Assembly: GCA_023700805.1 (NCBI GenBank)
Contig: JAMPYF010000033.1
Coordinates: 1-49,758 of the forward strand
DNA: 49,758 bases
Direction: 5' to 3'
DNA from: Sulfuritalea sp.
GTDB lineage: Bacteria > Pseudomonadota > Gammaproteobacteria > Burkholderiales > Rhodocyclaceae
The notes below the pieces were generated by a model that was given only the letters and a program-made list of their open reading frames with translations, ran no database searches and had not been told where the DNA came from. Position numbers and translations under genes: made by a program. This document shows positions 18,979 to 27,270 of this stretch, piece after piece. Position 1 is the first letter of the stretch; every line of letters begins with the position of its first letter.

Positions 18979-19725
18979 ATGTACCTGACGGCCTCGGAAA
19001 GTCGCGCCCTCTCCCGCCTCTTCGGCCTGCTGGCCGAAGACATGGCGGAACGCGACGTGCGGCAACGGATCGGCTACGGCCTGCTCGACATGCTGCGTGC
19101 CGACCACTTCGCATCCTTCGTCTGGGACGATGCGGCGCATCGCTTCGACGCTTGCGTGTCGATCAACATGAACGCGGACACGCTCGGAACCTACGACAGC
19201 TATTTCCAGTTCCACGATCCGATCACCTTCAAGCTGCAGGCGCGGCGCGTACCCACGCTGGTCACCCAGGTGATGCCGCAGAACGAGCTGATGCGCACCG
19301 AGTTCTTCAACGACTTCCTGGCGCGCGACGGCCTGCACTGGGGCGTCAACTCCTACAGCTACGCGGACGGGCGCAGCATCGGCGACCTGCGCATCTGGCG
19401 CGGCAAGCACCGCGACAACTTCGACGGCCACACGCTCGACCTGCTGCGCCTGATCGAGCCCGCGTTCGCCGGCGCCCTGCGGCGCGTGTCCTTGCGCGCC
19501 CCCGGCGCGGTCGACATTGCCGGCGCGGAAATGGCGTCGCTGTCCTCGCGCGAACTCGCCGTCGCGCAGATGGTCGGCGAAGGCCTGACCGACAAGCAGA
19601 TCGCGCAGCGCCTGGACGTCGAGCTGTCGACGGTGCGCACCTACCTCAAGCGCTGCTTCCTCAAGCTCGGGGTGAACCGCCGCGGCGGGCTCGCGACAGC
19701 GGTCGGCCGCCTCAAGCGCAACTAG
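18979..19725 (+). CDS. LuxR-type HTH transcriptional regulator
   Basis: 248 residues. The C-terminal ~60 residues form a LuxR/FixJ helix-turn-helix ([20 protein letters not shown], then [20 protein letters not shown]). The N-terminal ~180 residues form a GAF-like sensor with no recognised ligand residues; it lacks the phosphoacceptor pattern of response regulators and I cannot confirm an autoinducer-binding domain. Target genes are unknown. Its TAG stop shares the palindrome CTAG with the stop of the convergent amidase gene. Confidence 0.85.
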   Translation: MYLTASESRALSRLFGLLAEDMAERDVRQRIGYGLLDMLRADHFASFVWDDAAHRFDACVSINMNADTLGTYDSYFQFHDPITFKLQARRVPTLVTQVMPQNELMRTEFFNDFLARDGLHWGVNSYSYADGRSIGDLRIWRGKHRDNFDGHTLDLLRLIEPAFAGALRRVSLRAPGAVDIAGAEMASLSSRELAVAQMVGEGLTDKQIAQRLDVELSTVRTYLKRCFLKLGVNRRGGLATAVGRLKRN

Positions 19726-21242
19726 CGCCTGGCCGGCGCCGGCAGGCGCCCGAAAACCCCCTCCAGCGCCAGCCCGATGGCGATCAGCCGGCGATCGCTG
19801 CCGGCCGGACCGTCGAGTTCGAGGCCGATCGGCAGCTTGCTGCCATCCCCCAGCGCCAGCGGAATCTGCAAGCCGGGGATGCCGGCATTGCTGCCCGGAT
19901 CGGTGTTCTGGATGTACAGGCCGAAGTTGGCCAGGCTGCTGGAATCCGGATTCGCGGCGATCGCCACCTTCGGTACCGTGGCAAAGACGATGGCATCGAG
20001 CTTGTGGCGGCGGAACGTATCCTTGTACAGCTTTTGCAGCGCCGGGCGGCTCGTTTTGAGCGCGGCATCGTAGGCCGGCTTGGCGTCGACCAGCGTGTTG
20101 TTGGGCCCGGGCAGCTTGCGCGGAATCACCAGCCCGTCGTAGGTGCCTTTCACGTCGGGGCTGGCGATGCCCTTGGCCAGTTCCTCGATCGAAATGCCGG
20201 CGCCGCTTTTCTTCAGGTAGCCGACCATGTCGTCATAGGCCTCGTACAGCGCCACCGGGAAGCCTATCGCGCCATTCAGCTCGGCCAGCTGCGGCATCTC
20301 GACATCGACCACCGTCACGCCGGCGCCCTTCATCCTGGCGATGGCGGCGTCGATCGCCGCCTTGGTGTCGGCATCGAGGTTAGCCTGGGTCGAGGCGACG
20401 ACGCCGACGCGCACCTTCTTCAGGTCCGCCGCCCGCGCCGCCTTGCCGCCGCCGATCAGCCGGTCGAGCAGTTCCACGTCGGCCATGGCAACGCCCATCG
20501 GCCCCGCCGTGTCGCGCGTATGCGAGATCGGCGCGATGCCCGCCTGCGAATAGCGGCCGACCGTCGGCCGCAGCGAGGCACAGCCGTTCAGGGCGCAGGG
20601 AATGCGCAGCGAACCGCCGGTATCGGTGCCCAGGCCCGCGGCGGCGATGCGTGCGCCGATCGCCGCGCCGCTGCCCGAGGAGGACCCGCCGGCAATCCGG
20701 GCCGGATCGTAGGCATTCCTCACGCCCCAGTCCGCCCCGGTCTTGAACGCGGCGTTGTAGCCGGAAATGCCGAAGGCCAGCTCGTGCATGTTGGTCTTGC
20801 CGAGGACGATCGCCCCCGCCTTGCGCAGTTTGGCGACGACCGGCGCGTCGGTCCTGGGCACGAAATTCTTCAGCGCCGGCGTGCCCGCGGTCGCCGGCAG
20901 GCCGGCCACCTGGATGTTGTCCTTGACCACCACCGGCACCCCGCCCAGTGGCAGGCAGGCCTTGCCCTTCGCGCGCGCGGCATCCGCCGCCCTGGCCGAC
21001 TTGAGGGCGCCGGCCTCGTCCAGGGTGATGAAGGCATTGAGGTCCGCGCGCGACCTGGCGCGCTCCAGTGCCGCCGTCACCAGCGCCTCGCTGGTGTATT
21101 TCCCGGCGCACAGATCGGCGGCGGCCTGGGTCGCCGTCAGCGCATCGAGATCGGCTTGCGCCGCCGCCGGCGGCGTGGTCGCCGCGCAAGCGGCGGCGGC
21201 GAGAATGCTCGCGGTCAGGCGTGAAATGCGGGGGTTCGTCAT
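19722..21242 (-). CDS. secreted amidase (amidase signature family)
   Basis: 506 residues. A hydrophobic N-terminus with an Ala-rich cleavage region ([18 protein letters not shown]) predicts export to the periplasm. The amidase-signature triad is intact: Lys107 (VVVKDNI), cis-Ser187 ([11 protein letters not shown]) and nucleophile Ser211 ([10 protein letters not shown]). These enzymes hydrolyse amides to acid and ammonia; the substrate is not evident. AGGAGG lies before the ATG at 21242, just downstream of a tandemly repeated CGTGGATGGT motif (~21258-21285). The gene is convergent with the LuxR-type gene. Confidence 0.9.
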   Translation of the reverse strand: MTNPRISRLTASILAAAACAATTPPAAAQADLDALTATQAAADLCAGKYTSEALVTAALERARSRADLNAFITLDEAGALKSARAADAARAKGKACLPLGGVPVVVKDNIQVAGLPATAGTPALKNFVPRTDAPVVAKLRKAGAIVLGKTNMHELAFGISGYNAAFKTGADWGVRNAYDPARIAGGSSSGSGAAIGARIAAAGLGTDTGGSLRIPCALNGCASLRPTVGRYSQAGIAPISHTRDTAGPMGVAMADVELLDRLIGGGKAARAADLKKVRVGVVASTQANLDADTKAAIDAAIARMKGAGVTVVDVEMPQLAELNGAIGFPVALYEAYDDMVGYLKKSGAGISIEELAKGIASPDVKGTYDGLVIPRKLPGPNNTLVDAKPAYDAALKTSRPALQKLYKDTFRRHKLDAIVFATVPKVAIAANPDSSSLANFGLYIQNTDPGSNAGIPGLQIPLALGDGSKLPIGLELDGPAGSDRRLIAIGLALEGVFGRLPAPARR

Positions 21243-21388
21243 GCTGTGTCCTCCTGTCGTGGATGGTCGTCGTGGATGGTCGTCGCGCCCGGTACGGATG
21301 CCGGACCCGCCGCAGATTCTCGACCAGGGGACAAAGCCTGTATGTCCCCATTTCGGGGGACAACGGATCGACGCTACGACGGGAAAGT

Positions 21389-21407
21389 CAAATCACTCTG
21401 ACCCTGA
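21389..21407 (+). repeat. CAAATCA..CTGACCC repeat fragment (copy 1)
   Basis: CAAATCACTCTGACCCTGA recurs, with few changes, at 23366-23384 and 25607-25626, marking the left edge of the toxin-antitoxin islet. Directly left of it (21326-21364) are GGGGACA/TGTCCCC inverted motifs. Probably debris of a mobile repeat. Confidence 0.5.
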
Positions 21408-21453
21408 GGTTTTCGCAGGGCAGACATCGAACAAACCCCGACCATGCAGGCAC

Positions 21454-22404
21454 TCATGGATTCACGCGCACGCAAATCTTGCCGCTGACCTTTCCGTCTT
21501 CCATCCGACGCTGAGCGGCCGCAACCTGGCCCAAGTCAACGATTTCGCTGATGCGCGGCGCGATTACGCCATCGGCAGTCAGTGTCGCCAGGCGCCCAAG
21601 CAGTTCGGCATTGGTCTTCAGCAGGAATGGCACGCAGCGTTGCCGGGATGAAAGCCGGGCAACCAGCGCCGCCAGGTACAAAGCCCCGCTCGGCATGGTG
21701 TTGATATAGATGCCTCCGCCCTTCAGGCATCGTCTTGAACTCGAAAATGTTGCGCTGGCGGCGGCATCGAAGATCACATCGAAGCGATCGCCGCAGTTCT
21801 GCCAGTTGTCGGTCTTGTAGTCGATGACGCGGTCGGCGCCGATGGAGCGGACATAGGCGATATTGGCCGTGCTGCACACCCCGGTGATGCGGGCGCCGAT
21901 CGCCCTGGCCAGTTGCACGGCGCTGGAACCCACGGCGCCGGATGCCCCTGTGATCAAAACCGATTGGCCGCGCTGGAGTTGTGCAATGTCGGCAAGTGCC
22001 TGCAAAGCGGTGCCGGAAGCCACCGGCAAACTGGCGGCCACTTCATCGCTCAGAGCCCTGGGAATGGTTGCGATCAGATCGGTCGACAGCGCGACAAACT
22101 GCGCGCACGATCCCTCGCCGCCCAATGGATCGACAGAACCGAATACGCGCTGCCCGATTGCATAGCCTTGCACATTCGCGCCCAGGGCAGTGATTTCGCC
22201 GGCGAAGTCCTTTCCCGTGATTGCAGGGCGCTTGGGCCGCCCCACCAGGCGCAGCATGCCGCTGCGCAGCTTGAAATCAACCGGATTCAAGCTGGCCATA
22301 TGGACCCGCACCTGGACCTGGCCGCTGGCGGGTTGAGGCGTGGGAACTTCACACAGCGACAAGACCGATTCATCGCCGAAATGGTGGTACATGACTGCCT
22401 GCAC
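21454..22404 (-). CDS. zinc-free quinone oxidoreductase-like (MDR family) NADPH enzyme
   Basis: 316 residues. The MDR catalytic-domain signature (VHMASLNPVDFKLRSGML, GKDFAGEITALG) and the Rossmann motif GASGAVGSSAVQLARA are present, with the C-terminal GKICVRVNP tail. Structural-zinc cysteines are absent, as in QOR-type reductases. The frame also opens at a TTG (22416), but the GTG at 22404 has GGAG six bases upstream and gives the usual MQAVMYHHFGDES start. It reduces a quinone or enone with NADPH by family analogy. It stands at the left side of the accessory islet. Confidence 0.85.
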   Translation of the reverse strand: MQAVMYHHFGDESVLSLCEVPTPQPASGQVQVRVHMASLNPVDFKLRSGMLRLVGRPKRPAITGKDFAGEITALGANVQGYAIGQRVFGSVDPLGGEGSCAQFVALSTDLIATIPRALSDEVAASLPVASGTALQALADIAQLQRGQSVLITGASGAVGSSAVQLARAIGARITGVCSTANIAYVRSIGADRVIDYKTDNWQNCGDRFDVIFDAAASATFSSSRRCLKGGGIYINTMPSGALYLAALVARLSSRQRCVPFLLKTNAELLGRLATLTADGVIAPRISEIVDLGQVAAAQRRMEDGKVSGKICVRVNP

Positions 22405-22519
22405 TGGACTCTCCAACGGTGAAGCCGCCGCTGACCGTCGGCGACATTACGGTCCAAGCTCTTCCACATCCTGCCACTAATCGGATCGATTGCGGTCGGT
22501 GATACGGGATCGGCTGAGC

Positions 22520-22662
22520 TCATATCACTTGCCCGATTCGGTCTTCTTCCTCGCCCCGATAGCCGGCTTCGCGTTGATGGCGGATCGCGAGAATCAGCAC
22601 CGCGGCCGGCGCTTCCTCCAAGCTGCAGAGCGCGGCATGGCCGGTGCGACCGCGGGATATCA
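22520..22662 (-). pseudogene. 3' remnant of a RelE/ParE-type toxin gene
   Basis: The minus-strand frame reads LISRGRTGHAALCSLEEAPA and continues AVLILAIRHQREAGYRGEEED. It is a close copy of the last third of the intact toxin at 24241-24546 (LVISRGRTGYVALYSYEEAQ, then DAVLILAIRHQREAGYWVEGED). Nothing matching the first two thirds is found. The fragment begins exactly where the interrupted ParE gene stops, so a recombination join lies at about 22660. Confidence 0.75.
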
Positions 22663-22989
22663 GTGCGCGTCGGGTTCGTGCATCCACGCCGGGATGTCGC
22701 GCTGGCCATGCAATACGCGCCAGACGTCGACGTGATCGGTATGCTCGAAGTAGAAGACCAAGTGTGGAAAACGGGTCAGCGGCCAAAAACGCAGGCCAGG
22801 CAGATTCAACTCGTGCGCGTAACGGGGTGATCCGCTGGCCGGATGACGGCCGATGTGTGTGTAGGCCCGCTCCAGCTCATCTATGAAGCTCAGCGCGGCC
22901 TGATCCGCACCCTCGTCCAGGTAGTATGCGATGGCCTAGGCGACATCTCGATTGGCCAGCTCACGCGGGATGACCGGCTTTGACTTCAC
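22660..22989 (-). pseudogene. parE: ParE-family toxin gene interrupted by an in-frame amber codon
   Basis: Reading from a GTG that overlaps the parD stop (GTGA), the frame gives VKSKPVIPRELANRDVA, a TAG at 22938-22936 (codon 18), then AIAYYLDEGADQAALSFIDE and on to HGQRDIPAWMHEPDAH before a TGA. Every other codon is open and the downstream part keeps ParE landmarks (YYLDEG, HPASGSPR, LPGLRFWPL, DVWRVLHGQRDIPAW). The expected residue at codon 18 is usually Glu or Gln in ParE, so one base change (GAG or CAG to TAG) would explain the stop. Unless amber is read through, the toxin is dead while its antitoxin remains. Confidence 0.85.
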
Positions 22990-23225
22990 CCGCGAGCGCG
23001 TTGGTGGACACGTCCGCGCAGCGTCGCGAAATAGGCAGCATCGGCTGGCGCCGCAACCGCCGATTCCGCACAGGCCAGGAGGATATTTCGCAGCTGCAGC
23101 CGATCCTGGTCGCGGCGCATCAGTTCCCGCACATATTCGCTGCTGGTGCCGTAGCCGTGCTGGTCGACTTGCTCGTCGACAAAGGCCTTGAGCGAATCAG
23201 GCAAGGAGATGTTCATCGTGCTCAT
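22986..23225 (-). CDS. parD: ParD-family antitoxin
   Basis: 79 residues. The N-terminal ribbon-helix-helix (MNISLPDSLKAFVDEQVDQH, then GYGTSSEYVRELMRRDQDR) binds DNA, and the C-terminal tail would wrap the toxin. ParD normally represses its own operon together with ParE. The partner gene overlaps by four bases but carries an internal stop. An AT-rich stretch with TATTCT (23242-23237) upstream may hold the promoter. A second in-frame ATG three codons in is an alternative start. Confidence 0.9.
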   Translation of the reverse strand: MSTMNISLPDSLKAFVDEQVDQHGYGTSSEYVRELMRRDQDRLQLRNILLACAESAVAAPADAAYFATLRGRVHQRARG

Positions 23226-23337
23226 GGGGCGAGACTAGAATATTTTGAAAAATTTGGCCAGCGCCCGCATCCTCGGTCCACGTCGAGACGGGCTACGGGT
23301 TCACGGACCTCGACGCGCTGCTGGAAGTCCCCGGTGG

Positions 23338-23384
23338 GACACGGCGATTCGAGGTGTCGCCGAGGCAAATCACTCCGACCCCGA
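23338..23384 (+). repeat. composite repeat fragment (copy 2)
   Basis: GACACGGCGATTCGAGGTGTC followed 14 bp later by CAAATCACTCCGACCCCGA. The same two blocks in the same order occur at 25579-25626, where they directly extend a full 25-bp dispersed repeat. Here the first part of that repeat is missing. Confidence 0.55.
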
Positions 23385-23420
23385 ATCGCCCGACCCCGAA
23401 TCGCCCTTGGCAACCGCAGC

Positions 23421-24077
23421 CTATTTCGGCTTGTATGTAGCGAGGTCGATGCCTTCGCGCGCCATCGCCGCCGCTACCGGCGGCTGCGCAGCGACGCGGG
23501 CGACATAGGCCTGGTAGGCCGGCAGCGAGGCCGGATCGATGCCGCCGAGCCCGCCCCAGCGCAGGAATGTCAGCGCATAGGCATCGACGAAGGAAAGCCG
23601 GTCGCCAAGCAGGAAGGGGCCGGCCTGCTGTACCAGGGTCTGGATGCGTTCCAGGCACTCGCGGAACGCCGCGACGGCGGTGTTGCGGACATCCGCCTGG
23701 GCGGCTTCGCCCGCCGCAAACTTGGCCGGGCGGAAAATGTGCGTGAAGGTCGGATGCACGGTGTTGTTCATCCAGGCGAACAGCGACATCGCCTGCGCCC
23801 GCTGCCAGCTTTCGCCCGGCAGCAGCCCGGCCTGCGGAAAACGCCGGTCGAGGTAATCGCAAATCGCCACGATCTGGTTCAGCGGCTTGCCGTCGACCAC
23901 CAGCAGCGGCACCTGGCCCAACTGGTTCAGCGCCAGGTATTCCGGCGTGTGCTGCTCGCCCTTGTGCAGCTTCACGGTCTGGGTTTCGATTTCCTCTCCC
24001 GTGGCAGCCTTGATCGCTTCGATCCCGACATGGGGTACGAAAGAACAGGCGCCGGGGCCGTAGTAGAGCTTAATCAT
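23421..24077 (-). CDS. glutathione S-transferase family protein
   Basis: 218 residues. The thioredoxin-like N-terminal domain (MIKLYYGPGACSFVPHVGIE, GQVPLLVVDGKPLNQIVAICDY with the cis-Pro) carries a Ser/Cys active-site region typical of beta-class GSTs; the helical C-terminal domain has the N-capping box LSFVDAY. Beta GSTs conjugate or reduce electrophiles with glutathione in the cytoplasm. AGGAG lies before the ATG at 24077. The gene is embedded in the toxin-antitoxin islet but has ordinary high GC. Confidence 0.9.
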   Translation of the reverse strand: MIKLYYGPGACSFVPHVGIEAIKAATGEEIETQTVKLHKGEQHTPEYLALNQLGQVPLLVVDGKPLNQIVAICDYLDRRFPQAGLLPGESWQRAQAMSLFAWMNNTVHPTFTHIFRPAKFAAGEAAQADVRNTAVAAFRECLERIQTLVQQAGPFLLGDRLSFVDAYALTFLRWGGLGGIDPASLPAYQAYVARVAAQPPVAAAMAREGIDLATYKPK

Positions 24078-24203
24078 GGGTGGTCTCCTCTGGGGTCGTG
24101 AAATGGACGCAGTGGCGGATTCTCGCACGGGCCGACGAAGGATCGCGAGAGGCTGCGGCGCCGGCGCAACACGAATCCGGGGTCTCCAGCGCCGTAGCGC
24201 CGA

Positions 24204-24228
24204 CGCCGTGTCGCCAGCGCCAACTCTT
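24204..24228 (-). repeat. dispersed 25-bp repeat, full intergenic copy
   Basis: An exact consensus copy between the start of the GST gene and the end of the RelE-type toxin gene; identical over 25 bases to the copy at 39816-39840. Confidence 0.8.
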
Positions 24229-24240
24229 GGCGCGCCGTCC

Positions 24241-24546
24241 TCAGTCCTCGCCCTCGACCCAGTAGCCCGCTTCGCGCTGATGGCGGATCGCGAGAATCAG
24301 CACCGCATCCTGCGCTTCCTCGTAACTGTAGAGCGCGACATAGCCGGTGCGGCCGCGGGAAATAACCAACTCCCGCAAGGAAAACTCGACAGGACGACCG
24401 ATCAGCGGATGACGAGCCAGCAAGCCGACGGCTTCCTCGATCAATCCCACCGTCTCAAGCGCCGCCCTGGGATCGGCCTCGATCAGAAAGTCGGTCAGCC
24501 TTTCGAGGTCGGCCAGTGCTCGCCCGGAATAACTCAGCTTCGCCAA
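24241..24546 (-). CDS. RelE/ParE-superfamily toxin
   Basis: 101 residues: MAKLSYSGRALADLERLTDF, a helical hairpin, then the beta-sheet core FSLRELVISRGRTGYVALYS and DAVLILAIRHQREAGYWVEG. Size, the N-terminal amphipathic helices and the AIRHQREAGY end match the RelE/ParE fold. RelE members cleave mRNA in the ribosome and ParE members poison gyrase; which applies is not decided. It overlaps the antitoxin gene by 13 bases. A degraded copy of its 3' third lies at 22520-22662. Confidence 0.88.
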   Translation of the reverse strand: MAKLSYSGRALADLERLTDFLIEADPRAALETVGLIEEAVGLLARHPLIGRPVEFSLRELVISRGRTGYVALYSYEEAQDAVLILAIRHQREAGYWVEGED

Positions 24547-24818
24547 GACCCGGCCTTCGGCTTGGCTGCCTTGCCGCCGGCGATGCGCGACTTCAGGTAT
24601 TCATGAACTTCGGCGGCATCGTAGCCCTTGCCGGTCTTCAGCATCTGCTCCCGCGCCGCCAGCGCCTCGGCCACGAAATCAGCCCGCTGTTCAGCCGCCG
24701 TGGCCGCCTGCTCTATCGCATGGACCATGAACGCATGCGGCGACACGCCGATCCTCTCTGCCGCGGCGATGGCGCGCTGTTTGAGTTCGTCGGAAAGCTT
24801 CAGAGATGTAGTGGACAT
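24534..24818 (-). CDS. CopG/RHH-family antitoxin
   Basis: 94 residues. The N-terminus TTSLKLSDELKQRAIAAAER starts a ribbon-helix-helix DNA-binding domain (SLKLSDELK strand, helix A, then VSPHAFMVHAIEQA helix B); the C-terminal tail is charged and likely contacts the toxin. An ATG three bases upstream (24821) is an alternative. An 18-bp near-palindrome 23 bp above the start is the probable autoregulatory operator. Confidence 0.88.
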   Translation of the reverse strand: MSTTSLKLSDELKQRAIAAAERIGVSPHAFMVHAIEQAATAAEQRADFVAEALAAREQMLKTGKGYDAAEVHEYLKSRIAGGKAAKPKAGSWRS

Positions 24819-24840
24819 CATTGGTCACCTTTGTTTGCGG

Positions 24841-24858
24841 GTGTCACCATGGTAACAC
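24841..24858. promoter_or_regulatory. operator-like palindrome of the RHH/RelE pair
   Basis: GTGTCACCATGGTAACAC is palindromic at all but one base pair position, with a perfect ACCATGGT centre. It lies just upstream of the antitoxin start, where RHH antitoxins bind to repress their own operon. Confidence 0.6.
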
Positions 24859-24864
24859 CTGTGC

Positions 24865-24888
24865 AAAGTCGGCGCTGGCGACACGGCG
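24865..24888 (+). repeat. dispersed 25-bp repeat, intergenic copy
   Basis: Variant with GTCGGCGCTGGCGA in the core (C for T at position 3). Lies six bases past the operator of the RHH/RelE pair. Confidence 0.7.
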
Positions 24889-24929
24889 TGTAGGCTGTAT
24901 TGGCCGCCTTGCGCGATCGGGGGTCGAGC

Positions 24930-25517
24930 CTAGTTCTTCCCCCAATGATGGTCATCATGTCGCCACTTCACGGAATCGATATGTTGCCGCCGCGTTGCCC
25001 ATGTCGGCGGCAATCTGCCGGTCTGAATGGCTTCCCTGATCTGTAGCACTTCGGAATCTGAAAACACGACTGCGGTCTTGCTCTTGATGTAGGCGGTGTA
25101 TCCGGTGTTCAACACGTTTGGGGGCATCGGGGTCTTGAATGTGCATTCGCCCCAGAACATCACTATCGAGTGGAAAAGTCCGTGGTCGATGCCGAGAAAC
25201 TCGGACAGCACCTTGGTGTGCCGATAGTTCTGGCGTAGCGGATTCTGGAATTGAAACTTGCGGCCGCCTGGAAGCGACTGGGTCCATTGGGCATCCTTCT
25301 CGCTGCCGAAGATCCAGCCCTTCATGTTCTTTGCTTCAATCACGAAGATGCCATGCCTGGATGCGATTACATGGTCGATCTGAGTAGTCGAACCATCGGC
25401 CGCCATGATGGTGACGTTGTTCAGCGAATGGTAGATCGAGGCGTCAATCCGCATCCTCTGCGCCAGCGATCCCGCCGCTTCGCCAAGCCATCCTCTGAAC
25501 GAATTAAGTAGTCCCAT
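24930..25517 (-). CDS. NERD-domain (nuclease-related) protein
   Basis: 195 residues. The NERD core is clear: TQIDHVIASRHGIFVIEAKN followed by MKGWIFGSEKDAQW, with the D...E-x-K pattern of the restriction-endonuclease-like fold, then QNPLRQNYRHTKVLSEFLG. NERD proteins are presumed nucleases found alone or fused to kinases and helicases, often on mobile or defence-associated DNA. A small C-terminal extension follows. GC is lower than in neighbouring core genes. No partner gene is coupled; HipBA lies upstream. Confidence 0.85.
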   Translation of the reverse strand: MGLLNSFRGWLGEAAGSLAQRMRIDASIYHSLNNVTIMAADGSTTQIDHVIASRHGIFVIEAKNMKGWIFGSEKDAQWTQSLPGGRKFQFQNPLRQNYRHTKVLSEFLGIDHGLFHSIVMFWGECTFKTPMPPNVLNTGYTAYIKSKTAVVFSDSEVLQIREAIQTGRLPPTWATRRQHIDSVKWRHDDHHWGKN

Positions 25518-25530
25518 CTATTTTCGAGCG

Positions 25531-25558
25531 ATTCTAGTTCAGCGTGACCCGCTGTCAC
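25531..25558 (-). promoter_or_regulatory. promoter and dyad of the NERD gene
   Basis: Minus-strand GTGACA (25558-25553) and TAGAAT (25536-25531) are 16 bp apart. An inverted repeat GTGAC-5-GTCAC (25544-25558) overlaps the -35 box and may be an operator. The predicted transcript starts only a few bases before the ATG at 25517. Confidence 0.45.
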
Positions 25559-25562
25559 TGGC

Positions 25563-25626
25563 AAGAGTCGGCGCTGGCGACACGGCGATTCGGGATGTCA
25601 AAGAAGCAAATCAAGCTGACCCCATA
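25563..25626 (+). repeat. dispersed 25-bp repeat extended by composite tail
   Basis: Full core copy (25563-25587, with GTCGGCGCTGGCGA) runs into ATTCGGGATGTC and then CAAATCAAGCTGACCCC (25607-25623). The tail recurs at 23338-23384 and its last part at 21389-21407. It fills the gap between the NERD promoter and the end of hipA. Confidence 0.65.
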
Positions 25627-25691
25627 TCGCCAAGATTTATAGGTTGGGACCGAGAGGACATCCTCGCCGGGCTGAATCCGCGGTGAGGATG

Positions 25692-26954
25692 TCAGCCTTT
25701 TCGAAACCGTTTCGTTTTCTGCTGAATTGCGGGGCGACTTAACTGTGCATCCTTCGATGCCTCGGCCAGCTTGAATGCACTGCGAAGGCGATCGATTTCC
25801 TGGCCATCAACCCCAGCTTTTTCGAGGCGCGATGACCACTGCCCGGAAATAATTCCAGCAATCTTGCGCAGGTGTAGCTCGGCTTCATCGGGCTCGTATG
25901 CGTAAGCGCTTGCGCATTCAAATAGCGATTGTGGCGTCGCAATTGTGGTTGATGCCGAAAAACGTAGCGCCAGGGCTACGTGATTGCGTTTCGGAGCGGC
26001 GACGATATCGAATGCTTCCGATAGTGCCCAGGCGCGTCCGTCAAACAGGAGTCCGTGGTTTTTTGCGTGATCATCTCCATTGCCCACCAGAGCATTAAAT
26101 ACAATCCGCCGCCACAGCTCCCGAGCATTGCTGCGGGATTGATCGCCGCACCACTTCTGCATGTTTTCAACCAGCCTTAAATAGCTTTTCCGAATGCCAT
26201 CCGTAGCGGGCTCGCCCATCTGAAGTACGGTATGCGCGCTTGCGAACGCTTTCCTGGTTCCGGCCGCAATGGGTCCGCGGTCAAAGCGTTTTATCAGCAG
26301 AATGTGGCGCCCGTCGTGCAGCGGATGGATTCGCGACTCGCAGCTGGCGACACCGCACTCTCTTGCCATCTCGAGCATGACGTGCTCGTTGTGGGCAATG
26401 AATCTGGAATCCCCCTTTTCAGGGAATTTGGCAATCCACAATAATCCGACATCACTCACTGTGAGCTTTGGCTTGGCGCCGCCCATGCTGGTCGTTGGAT
26501 CCAGAGCGAGTTCAATTTCCGGATCGACGGCTTTCCCGGCGTCGTCGAGGTGACGAGACGCCTCGTCAAGATCCGCAAGCCTGGGCGGATGAAAGCGTAG
26601 CTTTTCCTCAATATTGCCAATGACAATGGACCCGACGCCATCACCGGGGCCGCGAACCAGAATATCGAACTCATCCAGGTCGCCATGACTGCGGATAAGC
26701 TTGTCACGTCCCCAGGCATCCGGACCGGAATCGCGGAAGACTCCAAAAATCCCATGCTGCCTGGTTTCTGAAATTCTGGAGCGCCTGAATGGAAGCGTCG
26801 CCGGATCAAGCAGGAATCGACTCTGGTTTGCAAGGTAGGTCTCCGCGTACGTGAAATAACCTACCTGGGTGTCGGATCGCCATGAAAAATTGCCAGCGTG
26901 TGTTGGCGTTGATTCGCCATGCAGCCACACCCATACGTCGGCCGTTTTTTCCAT
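25692..26954 (-). CDS. hipA: HipA-family serine/threonine kinase toxin
   Basis: 420 residues. The N-subdomain 1 is followed by the phosphate loop TSMGGAKPKLTV, the conserved LLIKRFDR, the catalytic loop NALVGNGDDHAKNHGLLF and the metal-binding LSEAFDIVAAP. E. coli HipA phosphorylates glutamyl-tRNA synthetase and causes persistence; relatives target other tRNA synthetases. All kinase motifs look intact. The ATG at 26954 is preferred over the GTG at 26960 because GGAGG lies five bases before it. It starts two bases after the hipB stop. Confidence 0.92.
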   Translation of the reverse strand: MEKTADVWVWLHGESTPTHAGNFSWRSDTQVGYFTYAETYLANQSRFLLDPATLPFRRSRISETRQHGIFGVFRDSGPDAWGRDKLIRSHGDLDEFDILVRGPGDGVGSIVIGNIEEKLRFHPPRLADLDEASRHLDDAGKAVDPEIELALDPTTSMGGAKPKLTVSDVGLLWIAKFPEKGDSRFIAHNEHVMLEMARECGVASCESRIHPLHDGRHILLIKRFDRGPIAAGTRKAFASAHTVLQMGEPATDGIRKSYLRLVENMQKWCGDQSRSNARELWRRIVFNALVGNGDDHAKNHGLLFDGRAWALSEAFDIVAAPKRNHVALALRFSASTTIATPQSLFECASAYAYEPDEAELHLRKIAGIISGQWSSRLEKAGVDGQEIDRLRSAFKLAEASKDAQLSRPAIQQKTKRFRKG

Positions 26955-26956
26955 AC

Positions 26957-27268
26957 TCACCTCCGAGGTCTGACACGCCTCGGCAACGAGCTCGCCATCA
27001 ACTGCTGAGCCGCCGTATCCGACTCAAGCAGGCCCACCTTGTCCATATCGTGATGCAGATTGAGCGCCCAAAGCGTCTTCATGTAACTGTCCATGCCGAC
27101 GTAAGGCGAGCCCTTTTCAATCTCGATAAGCGTGCCACGCCCAATGCCGGCGCGATCGGCGAGATCCGCCTGCGTCCAGTCGCGCGCCTTTCTGGCAATC
27201 GAAATTCGCTCAGACAGCCTTGAGAGGACGTCCTGAGCTTCGCTTGGAATCTTTGTTATGTTTCCCAC
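26957..27268 (-). CDS. hipB: HipB-type XRE antitoxin/repressor
   Basis: 103 residues with a Cro/CI-type helix-turn-helix (SERISIARKARDWTQADLAD, then RAGIGRGTLIEIEKGSPYVG). HipB neutralises HipA and represses the operon. A longer frame begins at an ATG at 27277, but that codon overlaps the TATAAT box (27281-27276) and cannot be on the transcript. The GTG at 27268 lies seven bases after TATAAT, exactly at the expected transcription start, so the message is probably leaderless. Confidence 0.88.
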   Translation of the reverse strand: MGNITKIPSEAQDVLSRLSERISIARKARDWTQADLADRAGIGRGTLIEIEKGSPYVGMDSYMKTLWALNLHHDMDKVGLLESDTAAQQLMASSLPRRVRPRR

Positions 27269-27270
27269 GG

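Noticed and set aside
23222..23413. Small frame between parD and the GST gene
   Set aside because: No ribosome site, low-complexity Arg-rich translation, overlaps repeat debris.
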